A stretch of 64,000 nt of DNA from PALSA-555 sp963731625 (lineage in GTDB: Bacteria; Actinomycetota; Acidimicrobiia; IMCC26256; PALSA-555). The stretch spans positions 806,001 to 870,000 of the forward strand of contig CAVSWH010000004.1 of NCBI GenBank assembly GCA_963731625.1, in the 5' to 3' direction. Below the pieces are notes generated by a model, which saw nothing but the letters and a program-made list of their open reading frames with translations, searched no databases and was not told the DNA's origin. Position numbers and translations under genes: made by a program. Below are positions 1 through 8,033 of the stretch, piece by piece. Positions within the stretch are counted from its first letter, which is position 1. Each line of letters opens with the position of its first letter.

Positions 1-1
1 C

Positions 2-538
2 CCGCGAATCTGCACGACCCACACCTACGACGACCGGGTCCAGACCGCGCGCCGCGCGACGGCGGCCGGGATGGAGCTGTGCTGCGGTGGGATCCTCGGC
101 CTCGGCGAGACGCTCGACCAGCGCGTCGACTTCGCGTTCGAGCTCGCGAACCTCGAGCCGTGCGAGGTCCCGATCAACTTCTTGGACCCGCGTCCGGGCA
201 CGCCGCTCGCCGACGAGACCCTGCTGTCACCGCGCGAGGCGCTGCAGGCGATCGCCCTGTTCCGGCTCGTGCTGCCCTCGGCCTGGCTGCGGCTCGCTGG
301 CGGCCGGGAGCGGGTGCTCGGCGAGCTCCAGGCGATGGGCGTGCTCGCCGGGGCCAACGCCCTGATCGTCGGGAACTACCTCACGACGGCGGGCCGCGCC
401 CCCGACGAGGACCTGGCCCTCCTCGACGCGCTGGGCATGCCGGTCGCCGATGGCCCCGGCGAGGGCCGGTTCGTCGTCGACGGGGCCGGCGCGCACGCAC
501 GACCGGCGCGTGCCTCGATCCCGATCCGCGTCGACTGA
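2..538 (+). CDS. bioB: Biotin synthase, C-terminal part (5' cut by window edge)
   Basis: Biotin synthase is the radical-SAM enzyme that inserts sulfur into dethiobiotin, the last step of biotin synthesis, in the cytoplasm. The reading frame is open from base 2 to a TGA stop. The visible 178 residues carry the family signatures in the expected order: CCGGILGLGET, then VPINFLDPRPGTPLAD, then RLAGGRE, then NALIVGNYLTT. These match the C-terminal two thirds of actinobacterial BioB; the CxxxCxxC iron-sulfur motif lies outside the window. The gene ends 4 bp before the stop of a convergent gene, so no room remains for a terminator. Residues after the usual end (an Ala/Arg-rich tail of about 25) are not conserved in the family as I know it. 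Confidence 0.93.
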   Translation, partial: PRICTTHTYDDRVQTARRATAAGMELCCGGILGLGETLDQRVDFAFELANLEPCEVPINFLDPRPGTPLADETLLSPREALQAIALFRLVLPSAWLRLAGGRERVLGELQAMGVLAGANALIVGNYLTTAGRAPDEDLALLDALGMPVADGPGEGRFVVDGAGAHARPARASIPIRVD

Positions 539-542
539 CTCG

Positions 543-1124
543 TCAGGCGCGGTGCGCCGTCTCGTTGAAGGTCACGAGCACCGGGCCCGTCGGGCCCGGC
601 CCGAGGCGCGAGATCGACGCGAGATCAAGGCGGAGCCGCCAGGCGAGCTCGTCGGGGAGACCGAGCGCACAGAGGATGATCGCCTTGATGGGTGAAACGT
701 GGCTGACCGCGATCACCGTCTGGTCCTGATCGAGCAGCTCTGTCCCGCACGGCGCGATGCGTTCGCGTAACGCGGCGAGGCTCTCCCCGCCGGGCGGCGC
801 GAAGGTCGGGTCGGCGCGCCAGCGCGCCGCGACGTCGGCGGGGAGCTCGGCGAGCGGGCGCTCGTCCCACTCGCCGTAGTCGAGCTCGATGAGCCGCGGG
901 TCGACGATCGGCGTCGTCCGCGTCGCCTCACCGATCGCCGCGGCGGTCTGCCGGGCGCGCGTGAGCGGGCTCGTCACCAGACGCGGCGCGTCGATGGCCG
1001 CGAGCGCGTCGGCGAGCGCCGCGGCCTGTCGGATGCCGCGGGCGGTGAGCGGCGGGTCGGCCCGCCCGAGCAGCAGCCCGCTCCGGTTGGCCTCGGTCTC
1101 GCCGTGGCGGACGAGCACGATCAC
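543..1124 (-). CDS. Histidine phosphatase family protein (phosphoglycerate mutase-like)
   Basis: A 193-residue member of the histidine phosphatase superfamily, cytoplasmic. The catalytic RHGE motif is at residues 6-9 (phosphohistidine H7), a family DYGEWDE block lies in the middle and the second catalytic histidine is in SHVSPIKA near the C terminus. The substrate cannot be read from sequence; actinobacterial relatives include acid phosphatases and alpha-ribazole phosphatase-like enzymes, and the cobalamin uptake genes elsewhere in the window are no evidence for the latter. The GTG start overlaps the stop of the upstream membrane-protein gene as GTGA, so it is the last gene of a minus-strand operon with the zinc-ribbon protein and RNase HI. 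It is often found beside RNase HI in Actinobacteria, where fusions of the two are known. Confidence 0.88.
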   Translation of the reverse strand: MIVLVRHGETEANRSGLLLGRADPPLTARGIRQAAALADALAAIDAPRLVTSPLTRARQTAAAIGEATRTTPIVDPRLIELDYGEWDERPLAELPADVAARWRADPTFAPPGGESLAALRERIAPCGTELLDQDQTVIAVSHVSPIKAIILCALGLPDELAWRLRLDLASISRLGPGPTGPVLVTFNETAHRA

Positions 1125-1597
1125 GCCGGGCTCTCCCGCAGGCGTCCCGACCGCCAGAACTCGCGGCGGGCGTCCGGCAGGTAGAGGTCGTACTGCCCGA
1201 CGATCCACCACCAGCCGACCAGGCCCACGAGCTCCTCGATCAGCACGACCCACCACGGAGGCAGGAGGCCGACAGAGCCGAAGCCACCGAGGAACGGCCA
1301 GAGGAACACGTGGTCCTGGGTGAACGCGCCGGATAGGACGAGGCCGACGAAGACGCCGATCGGGATGCAGAGCAGGCGGCGGCGGAGCAGCCGTGACCGG
1401 CCGGCGGTCGCGACCATCACCGCCGTGAAGAGTGCCACGGCGAGCAGGAGGGTGTGCCCGACGGCGCGGTGCCCGACGGGGAGGTCGAGGAGCAGCGGCA
1501 CCATCGCACCGAGCGCGACGAGGCGGTAGTCCAGGCCGCTGCTGCGAAACACGTTCGCGACGAAGAGGATCGACAGCGCCGTGTACCAGAGCAGCAC
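1121..1597 (-). CDS. Small polytopic membrane protein, unknown function
   Basis: A 158-residue hydrophobic protein with about four predicted membrane segments (an N-terminal one around LLWYTALSILFVA, one at LLLAVALFTAVMV, one at IPIGVFVGLVLSG and one around the Trp-rich WWVVLIEELVGLVGWWW). The stretch LDLPVGHRAVGHTLL loosely recalls the DxxxHRGxTHS region of YdjM/DUF457 metal-dependent hydrolases, but the match is too weak for an assignment. It starts 3 bp after the RNase HI stop and overlaps the phosphatase start by 4 bp, so it is translated as part of the operon. I do not recognise the family with certainty. Confidence 0.7.
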   Translation of the reverse strand: MLLWYTALSILFVANVFRSSGLDYRLVALGAMVPLLLDLPVGHRAVGHTLLLAVALFTAVMVATAGRSRLLRRRLLCIPIGVFVGLVLSGAFTQDHVFLWPFLGGFGSVGLLPPWWVVLIEELVGLVGWWWIVGQYDLYLPDARREFWRSGRLRESPA

Positions 1598-1600
1598 GGG

Positions 1601-2017
1601 TCACGCCTGGTCGAGCGCGGCATTCACGAGCAGGTCGGCGTCGGTGTTGTCCTCGCGGGGCACGTGGGCGAGGTCGACGACCTCGTAGCCGGCGAGGAGG
1701 GCCCGGGCCTGCTCGAAGAGCAGCCGCAGGTGCGGCTGCTTGACCCGCCAGGCGCCCTGCAGCTGGCGGATCACGAGCATCGAATCGCAGCGGACCCTGA
1801 TCGTGCGGGCCGCATAGGCGCGGGCCGCCTCGAGGGCGGCGATCACCGCGCGGTACTCGGCGACGTTGTTGGTGGTCACGCCGATGCGCTCGCTCACCGT
1901 CGCGAGCCGCGTCGGCGGGTCCGTCGTCGGGTCGAGCACGACCGCACCGATCGCCGCCGGCCCCGGATTGCCGCGGGCGCCCCCGTCGCTGTAGATGAGC
2001 ACCTCGGCGAGGCTCAC
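1601..2017 (-). CDS. Ribonuclease HI family protein
   Basis: A 138-residue RNase H-fold protein that would cleave the RNA strand of RNA-DNA hybrids. The four acidic catalytic positions are visible: D11 in IYSDGGARGNPG, E54 in NNVAEYRA, D78 in VRCDSM and D128 in NTDADLLVN. The N-terminal SDGGARGNPGP motif is typical of the actinobacterial/archaeal-type short RNase HI rather than of E. coli RnhA. Its ATG overlaps the stop of the upstream zinc-ribbon gene by 4 bp (ATGA), a gene pair seen widely in Actinobacteria. The two are probably translationally coupled and may cooperate in hybrid or nucleotide metabolism; that last point is inference. Confidence 0.93.
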   Translation of the reverse strand: MSLAEVLIYSDGGARGNPGPAAIGAVVLDPTTDPPTRLATVSERIGVTTNNVAEYRAVIAALEAARAYAARTIRVRCDSMLVIRQLQGAWRVKQPHLRLLFEQARALLAGYEVVDLAHVPREDNTDADLLVNAALDQA

Positions 2018-2736
2018 GGCACCAGGATGCAGCCGCAGTTGTCGCAGTAGGCGAGCTCGCCGTCGCGCTCCCGCCGCAGCCGGTCCACGGCCGTCGCCGG
2101 GATCGACAGGTGACAGCCCTGGCAGGTCGAGCCGACGAGGCGGGCCACGCCGACGCCCCCCGCGTGGTCGCGTCGCCGCTCGTACTCGGCGACGAGCGAC
2201 CGCTCGACGGTCCCGGCCGCCTCGTCCCGCGCGGCCTGCTCGGTGGCGATCGCCGCGTCGAGCTCGCGCTCGTTCACGTCGAGCTCGCCCTGCGCCCCGG
2301 CGAGCTCGGCCTCGAGGGCCGCCCGCTCCTCATCGAGCACGCGAAGCTCCTGGTCGATGGGCTCGCGCTGCTCCATGACGCCGAGCTGCTGGTCCTCCAC
2401 GGTGCGCTGACGGCGGCGCAGCTGCTCCACGTCGGTCTGCAGCGCCTGCAGCTCGCGCGGCGAGGCGACCTCGCCCGAGTAGAGACGCTTCTCCGCGGCG
2501 TGGCTCTGCTCACCGAGCCGCTGCGCCTCGTCGGCCAGACGCTGCTCCTGCCCGGCCAGCTCGTCGCGCGCTGCGCCGCGGGCCGCGCGGGTGACGCCGA
2601 GCGCCTCGAGGCGTGCGCCGGCACCGGCGACGCGCTCGCGTGCGGGCAGCGTGACGCGCTGGTGTCGGAGACGGTCGAGCGTGAGGTCGCGCTCTTGGAC
2701 GGCGAGGAGCGACTCCGGCCCGGTCACACGCCGCAC
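2014..2736 (-). CDS. Coiled-coil protein with C-terminal C4 zinc ribbon (CdsZ/DUF164-like)
   Basis: A 240-residue cytoplasmic protein. Residues about 10-195 are a long, charged, heptad-like coiled coil rich in Glu, Arg, Gln and Leu. The C terminus has a four-cysteine zinc ribbon: C205-x2-C208 (CQGCHLSIP) and C231-x2-C234 (CDNCGC). This architecture matches the bacterial family of C4-type zinc ribbon proteins encoded next to RNase HI and Nif3-like genes. It is first in the operon, its stop overlapping the RNase HI start. The start is a GTG; a second GTG three codons in is equally possible. Molecular role is not established by the sequence. Confidence 0.87.
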   Translation of the reverse strand: MRRVTGPESLLAVQERDLTLDRLRHQRVTLPARERVAGAGARLEALGVTRAARGAARDELAGQEQRLADEAQRLGEQSHAAEKRLYSGEVASPRELQALQTDVEQLRRRQRTVEDQQLGVMEQREPIDQELRVLDEERAALEAELAGAQGELDVNERELDAAIATEQAARDEAAGTVERSLVAEYERRRDHAGGVGVARLVGSTCQGCHLSIPATAVDRLRRERDGELAYCDNCGCILVP

Positions 2737-2767
2737 CCTACGAGGCGAGCGACGCGTCCCACCATCG

Positions 2768-4867
2768 CTACGTGGACGGGGTGGTCGTCGGCGTCGTCGT
2801 GGGAAGCGTGATGATCGGCGGCGTGGTCGGTGGCGTGATCACGATGCTCGGCGGTGGCGCGACCGGCTGGGGTGTCCCGCCGGCACCCGGCGCACCCGGG
2901 AGGGCACCGGCACCGTTCGCGATGCGACCCTGCGGGGTGATGACCCCGCCGGGTCGCTGGCAGGCCGGCCCGGGATCCGGGAGCGGCAGCGCGGGTTGGC
3001 CCTGCAGCGCCTGATTGAGAAAGTCACGTGACGCCGACGCCGGGTAGTTGCCCCCGAACCCGGCGCCCGGGACGCGGGCCTGCGGGTTGCCGTGCCAGAT
3101 GAAGTCGGCGATCTGGGCGCCGCCGGTGAACTCGAGGAAGTTGGCGTCGGTCTGGCTGTCGGTGGTGCCCGTCTTGCCCGCGGCGTCGCGGCCGTTGAGC
3201 GCCGCGCCGGTGCCGGTGCCGCCGGTGATCACGCCGTGGAGCAGGTCGGTCTCGCAGTCGGCGGTGTCCTTGCTGATCACCTGCTGGCCTGGGAGGGTGT
3301 TGGCGTCGAAGATCGTCTGGCCGGCTGGTCCGACGATCTTGCTGACGAACACCGGGCTGTGGTGCATCCCCTCGTCGGCGATCGTGCTGGCCACGGTGGC
3401 CATCTCGAGCGCGGTCGACTCGATGGCGCCGAGCGTGAGCGTGAGCACGGGCTTCAGCGTCTGCTGGGTGATGCCCATCGCGTGCGCGGTGTCGATGAGC
3501 TTCGGGAAGCCGACGGCGAGCTCGGTCCGGGCGAACGCGCAGTTCACCGAGTTCGTGGTCGCGGCGCGCAGCGTCATGACGCCGCCGCCCGCCTCCGCGT
3601 TCTGGGTCATGCCCCAGGGGGGCAGCGAGCACGGTGACGTGCCGTCGACCTGGTCGTTCGGTGAGAAGCCGGACTCGAGCGCCGCGGCGAGCGTGATGAC
3701 CTTCCACGTGGAGCCCGCTTGTCGACCGGGATACAGCGTGGCGATGTTGTACTGGCTCGACTGGAAGCCTGGTCCGCCGACCATCGCCTCGACCTCGCCG
3801 TTCTTCGGGTTCATGGCGACGAGCGAGCCGGTGAAGCCCGATGGGGAGCTGAGGTCGTTGTCCACGACGTTCTGGGCCTGGTTCTGCATCGTCGGGTTCT
3901 CGGTGGCGTAGATCTGCAGCCCGCCGGTGAGCACCGCGTTCTGGCGCTCCTGCGGGGTGCGGCCCAGCGACGAGTAGATCGGGTCGTTGATGATGCGGCT
4001 CTCGACCTCGGAGACCCAGGCGTTCGTCGGCCGCAGGTCGGGGGGCGGCACGATGGTCGGCAGCGGCGAGTTGTTCCAGTAGTCCGCCTGCGCCTGGGTG
4101 ATGTAGTGCTCGGCGACCATCCGGTCGAGCGCGATGGCCCGCCGGTTCTTCGCGCCCTGCGGGTTGTTGAACGGGCTGTCACCCGTCGGGTTGTTGATGA
4201 GCCCGGCGAGGAGCGCGGCCTGCCCGATGTTCAGCTGGCTGAGCTGGGTTTGCGCAACCCCGAACGGCGACGCCGAGTCGGGGAAGAGAAAGTACCGCTC
4301 GGCGGCCGACTTCACGCCGTAGGAGCCCTGCCCGAAGTACACGGTGTTCAGGTACTGCTCGAGGATCTGGGACTTCGTGTACTCCTTGTTCAGGCGCAGC
4401 GCGAGGACGATCTCCTTCACCTTGCGGTTCACCGTCCGGGCCGAGTTCAGGATCCGCTGCTTCACGAGCTGCTGGGTGATCGTCGAGCCGCCCTGGAGGA
4501 CCTGACCGGACGAGGCGTTGGTCACCGCGGCCCGGAAGACACCGTTCAGGTCGATGCCGTCGTTCGTCCAGAACGTGTGGTCCTCCACGGCGATGACCGC
4601 GTCCTGGAGGATCTTGGGGACCTGGGCGAGTGGCACGTCCTGGCGGTTCTGCGTTCCGAGCACGCCGATGACGTTGCCGTCCGCGTCGTAGACCGTCGAG
4701 CGCTGGTCGAGCTGGCGCAGCTTGCCGATCGCGTTGCTCTGATACGAGTAGGCCTTCGCGAAGACGGCCGTCCCGGGCAGCAGGGCCGCGAGGCACGCCC
4801 CGATGGCGACGCCGCCGACGAGAATCGTGGTGAGTAGCCGGCTCGCGACCGGCCCGAGCCGAGACAT
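2768..4867 (-). CDS. Class A penicillin-binding protein (glycosyltransferase-transpeptidase)
   Basis: A bifunctional cell-wall synthase that polymerises lipid II and cross-links peptidoglycan at the outer face of the membrane. It has 699 residues: a short cytoplasmic end and membrane anchor (about 9-36), a GT51 domain with the catalytic glutamate E95 in VEDHTFW and the GGSTITQQ motif at 127-134, and a transpeptidase domain with S386-T-W-K389, S440-V-N442 and K565-T-G. All three transpeptidase motifs are intact. The C terminus is a Pro/Thr-rich tail ending in a run of TTP repeats, common in actinobacterial PonA proteins. It stands alone, 31 bp upstream of the zinc-ribbon gene, and is divergent from the recombination nuclease pair. 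Confidence 0.94.
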   Translation of the reverse strand: MSRLGPVASRLLTTILVGGVAIGACLAALLPGTAVFAKAYSYQSNAIGKLRQLDQRSTVYDADGNVIGVLGTQNRQDVPLAQVPKILQDAVIAVEDHTFWTNDGIDLNGVFRAAVTNASSGQVLQGGSTITQQLVKQRILNSARTVNRKVKEIVLALRLNKEYTKSQILEQYLNTVYFGQGSYGVKSAAERYFLFPDSASPFGVAQTQLSQLNIGQAALLAGLINNPTGDSPFNNPQGAKNRRAIALDRMVAEHYITQAQADYWNNSPLPTIVPPPDLRPTNAWVSEVESRIINDPIYSSLGRTPQERQNAVLTGGLQIYATENPTMQNQAQNVVDNDLSSPSGFTGSLVAMNPKNGEVEAMVGGPGFQSSQYNIATLYPGRQAGSTWKVITLAAALESGFSPNDQVDGTSPCSLPPWGMTQNAEAGGGVMTLRAATTNSVNCAFARTELAVGFPKLIDTAHAMGITQQTLKPVLTLTLGAIESTALEMATVASTIADEGMHHSPVFVSKIVGPAGQTIFDANTLPGQQVISKDTADCETDLLHGVITGGTGTGAALNGRDAAGKTGTTDSQTDANFLEFTGGAQIADFIWHGNPQARVPGAGFGGNYPASASRDFLNQALQGQPALPLPDPGPACQRPGGVITPQGRIANGAGALPGAPGAGGTPQPVAPPPSIVITPPTTPPIITLPTTTPTTTPST

Positions 4868-5099
4868 GCGGCTCCTAGGTTGGCACAGCGGAGGCCCGAT
4901 TTTCGGTTCGCCCCCGCCATTCGGCCCCGGGGGCCGTCGTCACAGCCCCTCGGTAGCCTCCAGCGGTGAGCCGTGATGGGCCCGAGGGGGCGGCCGGGTC
5001 GGCGCGCCCCGCGCCTTCGTCACCGAGCTCGGGCTCCCGGCGCGGGAGCTGCTGTGGACGCTCGTCCGCGAGGCAAAGCGCGGCGATCCGCTGGCGCCC

Positions 5100-8033
5100 G
5101 TGACCGTCGCGGTCCCGACGCCCTATGCGGGCCTGGCGCTGCGCCGCGACCTCGCCCGCCGCCACGGGCTCGTCAACGTCCAGTTCATCGCGCTCCCCCG
5201 GATCGCCGAGCTCGTCGGGGCACCCACCCTGGCCGCCGCCGGCCGCGTCCCGCTCACCGCGATCCGCCGCGTCGAGGCGGTGCACGCCGTGCTGCACGCC
5301 GACCCCGGTCCGTTCGCGGCGGTCGCCGACCACCGCGGCACCGAGATCGGGCTGGCCGCCACCTTCGCCGACCTGCGCCGGGCGCCGGACTCGGCGCTCG
5401 CCACCGTGGCCGCTCGGGGCGGCCACGCGGCCGCCGTCGCGACCCTGTACACGCGCTTCGTCGACGTGACGCGCGGCGGCTACGACGAGGAGGATCTCGC
5501 CAACGCCGCCGCCGACGGGATCGCGCACGGTGCCGCGCTCGACGAGCTCGGCACCGTCATCGCGTTCCTGCCACGCAGGCGCTCCCCCGCCGAGGCGCGC
5601 CTGCTCGCGGCGCTCGCCACGCGCGCGCGCGGCGTCGTCGTCGAGGCGGCGCCGCTGCGTGACGAGCCCGCGGCGCCCACGCCGCACATCGTGGGGACGG
5701 CCGACCCGGAGGACGAGACGCGGGCCGCCGTGCGCCGACTCGTCGAGCACGCGGCGGGCGGCGTGCCCTTCGGCCACATGGCGCTGCTCTATCCCGTCGA
5801 CGAGCCCTACGCGCGGCTCGTCCCCGAGCTGCTCGACGCCGCCGCGATCCCCTGGAACGGCCCATCGGCTGAGCGGCTGGCGGACGCCGTGGTCGGACGG
5901 GTGCTCTCGGGCCTCCTCGACCTCGCGGAGACCGGGTTCCCCCGCGACGGCGTCGCCGCCTGGCTTGCCGCGGGGCCGATCCTCGACGGGGACGGCCGCC
6001 GCGTCCCGGGTGCGCGCTGGGACCTGCTCTCGCGCGCCGCCGGTGTCGTCGGCGGGTCCGGCCAGTGGCTCGAGCGGCTCGGACACCACGCCGACGAGCT
6101 CGAGGCCAACCTCGCGGCCGCCCGCGCCGACGATGACGAACCCGACTGGCGGGTGGCTCAGCTCGAACGCGACCTCGAGCAGACGCGCCGGCTCCGCGCG
6201 TTCGTGGAGGAGCTCGTTCGTGTCGCCGCACCGCCGGCGTCGTCGACCTGGGCGGAGTTCAGCGGATGGGCGTCGCAGCTGCTCGCCCGGTATGTCGGCG
6301 GCGAGGGACAGCGCCACGACTGGCCCGAGCGGGATCTCGACGCGGCCCGCCGCGTCGACGCCGTGCTCGCCGAGCTGGCGGCGCTCGACGCCGTCGGCAG
6401 CGCGGTCGACCTGAGCCGGTTCCGCGCCGCGTTGGCGAGCGCGCTCGACGCACCCGGACCTCACGCCGGGCGCTTCGGCACCGGCGTCTTCGTCGGGCCG
6501 CTCCACGCGGCATTCGGCGCGGCGTTCGAGGTCGTGACGATCCTGGGCGGAACCGAAGGCACACTCCCACCTCACGGTCGCGAGGACCCATTCCTCACCG
6601 ACGCCGACCGGACGGCCGCGGGCATGCCCACGAGCGCGGACCGGCGCGCCGAGGATCGCCGCGACTACTGCGCGGCGCTGGTCAGCGCCGACGCGGTGAC
6701 GGTGTCGTTCCACCGAGCGGACCCGCGCGCCCAGCAGCCTCGCCTGCCTGCGCGGTGGGTCCTCGACGCGGCGGCGTCCCACGTCGGACATCCCGTCACT
6801 GCGGAGTGGCTGCGGGCCGCGGACGAGCCCGCGCCGTGGCTCGACGTGATCGCGTCGTTCGAAGCCGGTGTCGTGCGTGACCGTGAGGCGGGATCGCTCC
6901 TGGAGCGTGACCTCCGCGCGCTCGTCGAGTGGCGCGACACCGGTCGGGCGGTCGAGGACCATCCGCTGGCGGTCGACGCGCTGGCTCGGGGGTACCGGCT
7001 GGACGCGGCACGGTCCTCGCGAGCGTTCACCGCCTATGACGGCCGCTGTGCGGCGACGCCGTCGGGCGCCGGCCCGGCGGTGTCCGCCACCGCCCTGCAG
7101 GACTGGGCGACCTGCCCGTTCCGCTTCCTCCTGCGCCGCGTCCTGCGGGTGCGCGAGGTGACTCGACCCGAAGCCGCCGAGACCATCCAGCCCCTCGACG
7201 AGGGCCTGCTCGTGCACGCGATCCTCGAGACGTTCGTGCGCGAGCACCCCCCGGCGTCGCCGGACGCGCCCTGGTCGAACGCCGACCGGACGCGGATGCT
7301 CGAGCTCGTCGAGGCGTCCTGCCGCGACGCCGAGCGGCGTGGGGTGACCGGTCGACCGCTGCTCTGGCGCTTCGCCCAGCGCCGCATCCGACGCAGCGCG
7401 CTGCACTTCCTGCACGTCGACGAGGCCGTGCGCCGTCAGCACGGCGCGGCACCCGGCGCCGACGACATCGAGGTCTCCTTCGGCGACGCGGGACAGCCCG
7501 ACGTGGTCGTCCCGCTGCCCGAAGGGCGCGCCGTGCGCTTCCGCGGACGGATCGACCGTGTCGACCGGTCGCCGGACGGACGCACGGTCGTGGTCTACGA
7601 CTACAAGACGGGCAACCCGGCCCGCGCCGCGTCGCTGCGCGACGACCCCGTCCTCGCCGGCCAGCGCCTCCAGCTGCCCGTCTACGCCCACGCCGCGAAG
7701 GCGCTGACGGGCGCCACCGACGCCGAGGCCTACTACTGGTACACGCGCGCCGAGGACCCGCCCGGCGAGGAGCACGGGTTCGCGCTCGACGCGGCCCGGC
7801 AGCGGCGTTTCGTCGAGGTGCTCGACGCCATCGTCGAGGGGGTGGACCAGGGCTGCTTCCCCGCGGTCCCAGGCGACCGCGACTACAACCCCTACGAATA
7901 CCGCGAGACGTTCGCGCACTGCTTCGCCTGCCCGTACGACCGGCTCTGCCCCGCCGACCGCGCCACGGCGTGGGAGCGCAAGCAGGAGGATGACGCGCTC
8001 TCCGCCTACGAGAGCCTGGCGGACACCGAGTGA
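5100..8033 (+). CDS. addB: AddB-type nuclease subunit with iron-sulfur cluster and PD-(D/E)XK domain
   Basis: The partner subunit of an AddAB-like helicase-nuclease that processes double-strand DNA ends for recombination. The 977-residue product has no Walker A motif in its N-terminal half, as in AddB, where the helicase fold is inactive. The C-terminal nuclease domain has YDYKTG with D834 and K836, and cysteines C672 and C941-x2-C944-x5-C950 that fit the AddB 4Fe-4S cluster pattern. The next gene is the matching helicase, overlapping by 4 bp (GTGA). The start is uncertain: GTG at 5100 is the first standard start, but family-like coding sequence (GAPRAFVTELGLPARELLW) continues upstream in frame to about 4978 without ATG, GTG or TTG, so either a rare start codon or a small frameshift near 4986 is likely. 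The symbol is by analogy. Confidence 0.85.
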   Translation: MTVAVPTPYAGLALRRDLARRHGLVNVQFIALPRIAELVGAPTLAAAGRVPLTAIRRVEAVHAVLHADPGPFAAVADHRGTEIGLAATFADLRRAPDSALATVAARGGHAAAVATLYTRFVDVTRGGYDEEDLANAAADGIAHGAALDELGTVIAFLPRRRSPAEARLLAALATRARGVVVEAAPLRDEPAAPTPHIVGTADPEDETRAAVRRLVEHAAGGVPFGHMALLYPVDEPYARLVPELLDAAAIPWNGPSAERLADAVVGRVLSGLLDLAETGFPRDGVAAWLAAGPILDGDGRRVPGARWDLLSRAAGVVGGSGQWLERLGHHADELEANLAAARADDDEPDWRVAQLERDLEQTRRLRAFVEELVRVAAPPASSTWAEFSGWASQLLARYVGGEGQRHDWPERDLDAARRVDAVLAELAALDAVGSAVDLSRFRAALASALDAPGPHAGRFGTGVFVGPLHAAFGAAFEVVTILGGTEGTLPPHGREDPFLTDADRTAAGMPTSADRRAEDRRDYCAALVSADAVTVSFHRADPRAQQPRLPARWVLDAAASHVGHPVTAEWLRAADEPAPWLDVIASFEAGVVRDREAGSLLERDLRALVEWRDTGRAVEDHPLAVDALARGYRLDAARSSRAFTAYDGRCAATPSGAGPAVSATALQDWATCPFRFLLRRVLRVREVTRPEAAETIQPLDEGLLVHAILETFVREHPPASPDAPWSNADRTRMLELVEASCRDAERRGVTGRPLLWRFAQRRIRRSALHFLHVDEAVRRQHGAAPGADDIEVSFGDAGQPDVVVPLPEGRAVRFRGRIDRVDRSPDGRTVVVYDYKTGNPARAASLRDDPVLAGQRLQLPVYAHAAKALTGATDAEAYYWYTRAEDPPGEEHGFALDAARQRRFVEVLDAIVEGVDQGCFPAVPGDRDYNPYEYRETFAHCFACPYDRLCPADRATAWERKQEDDALSAYESLADTE

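Noticed and set aside
543..1124. CobC (alpha-ribazole phosphatase) assignment for the histidine phosphatase because of B12 genes in the window
   Set aside because: The phosphatase is in an RNase HI operon 16 kb from the btu genes, and no cobalamin synthesis genes are nearby.
4875..7919. A 1014-codon open frame on the minus strand, antisense to the AddB-like gene
   Set aside because: The translation is Arg/Gly/Ala/Val-rich with no domain motif. It arises because high-GC codons in the sense gene leave few stop codons in the antisense frame.
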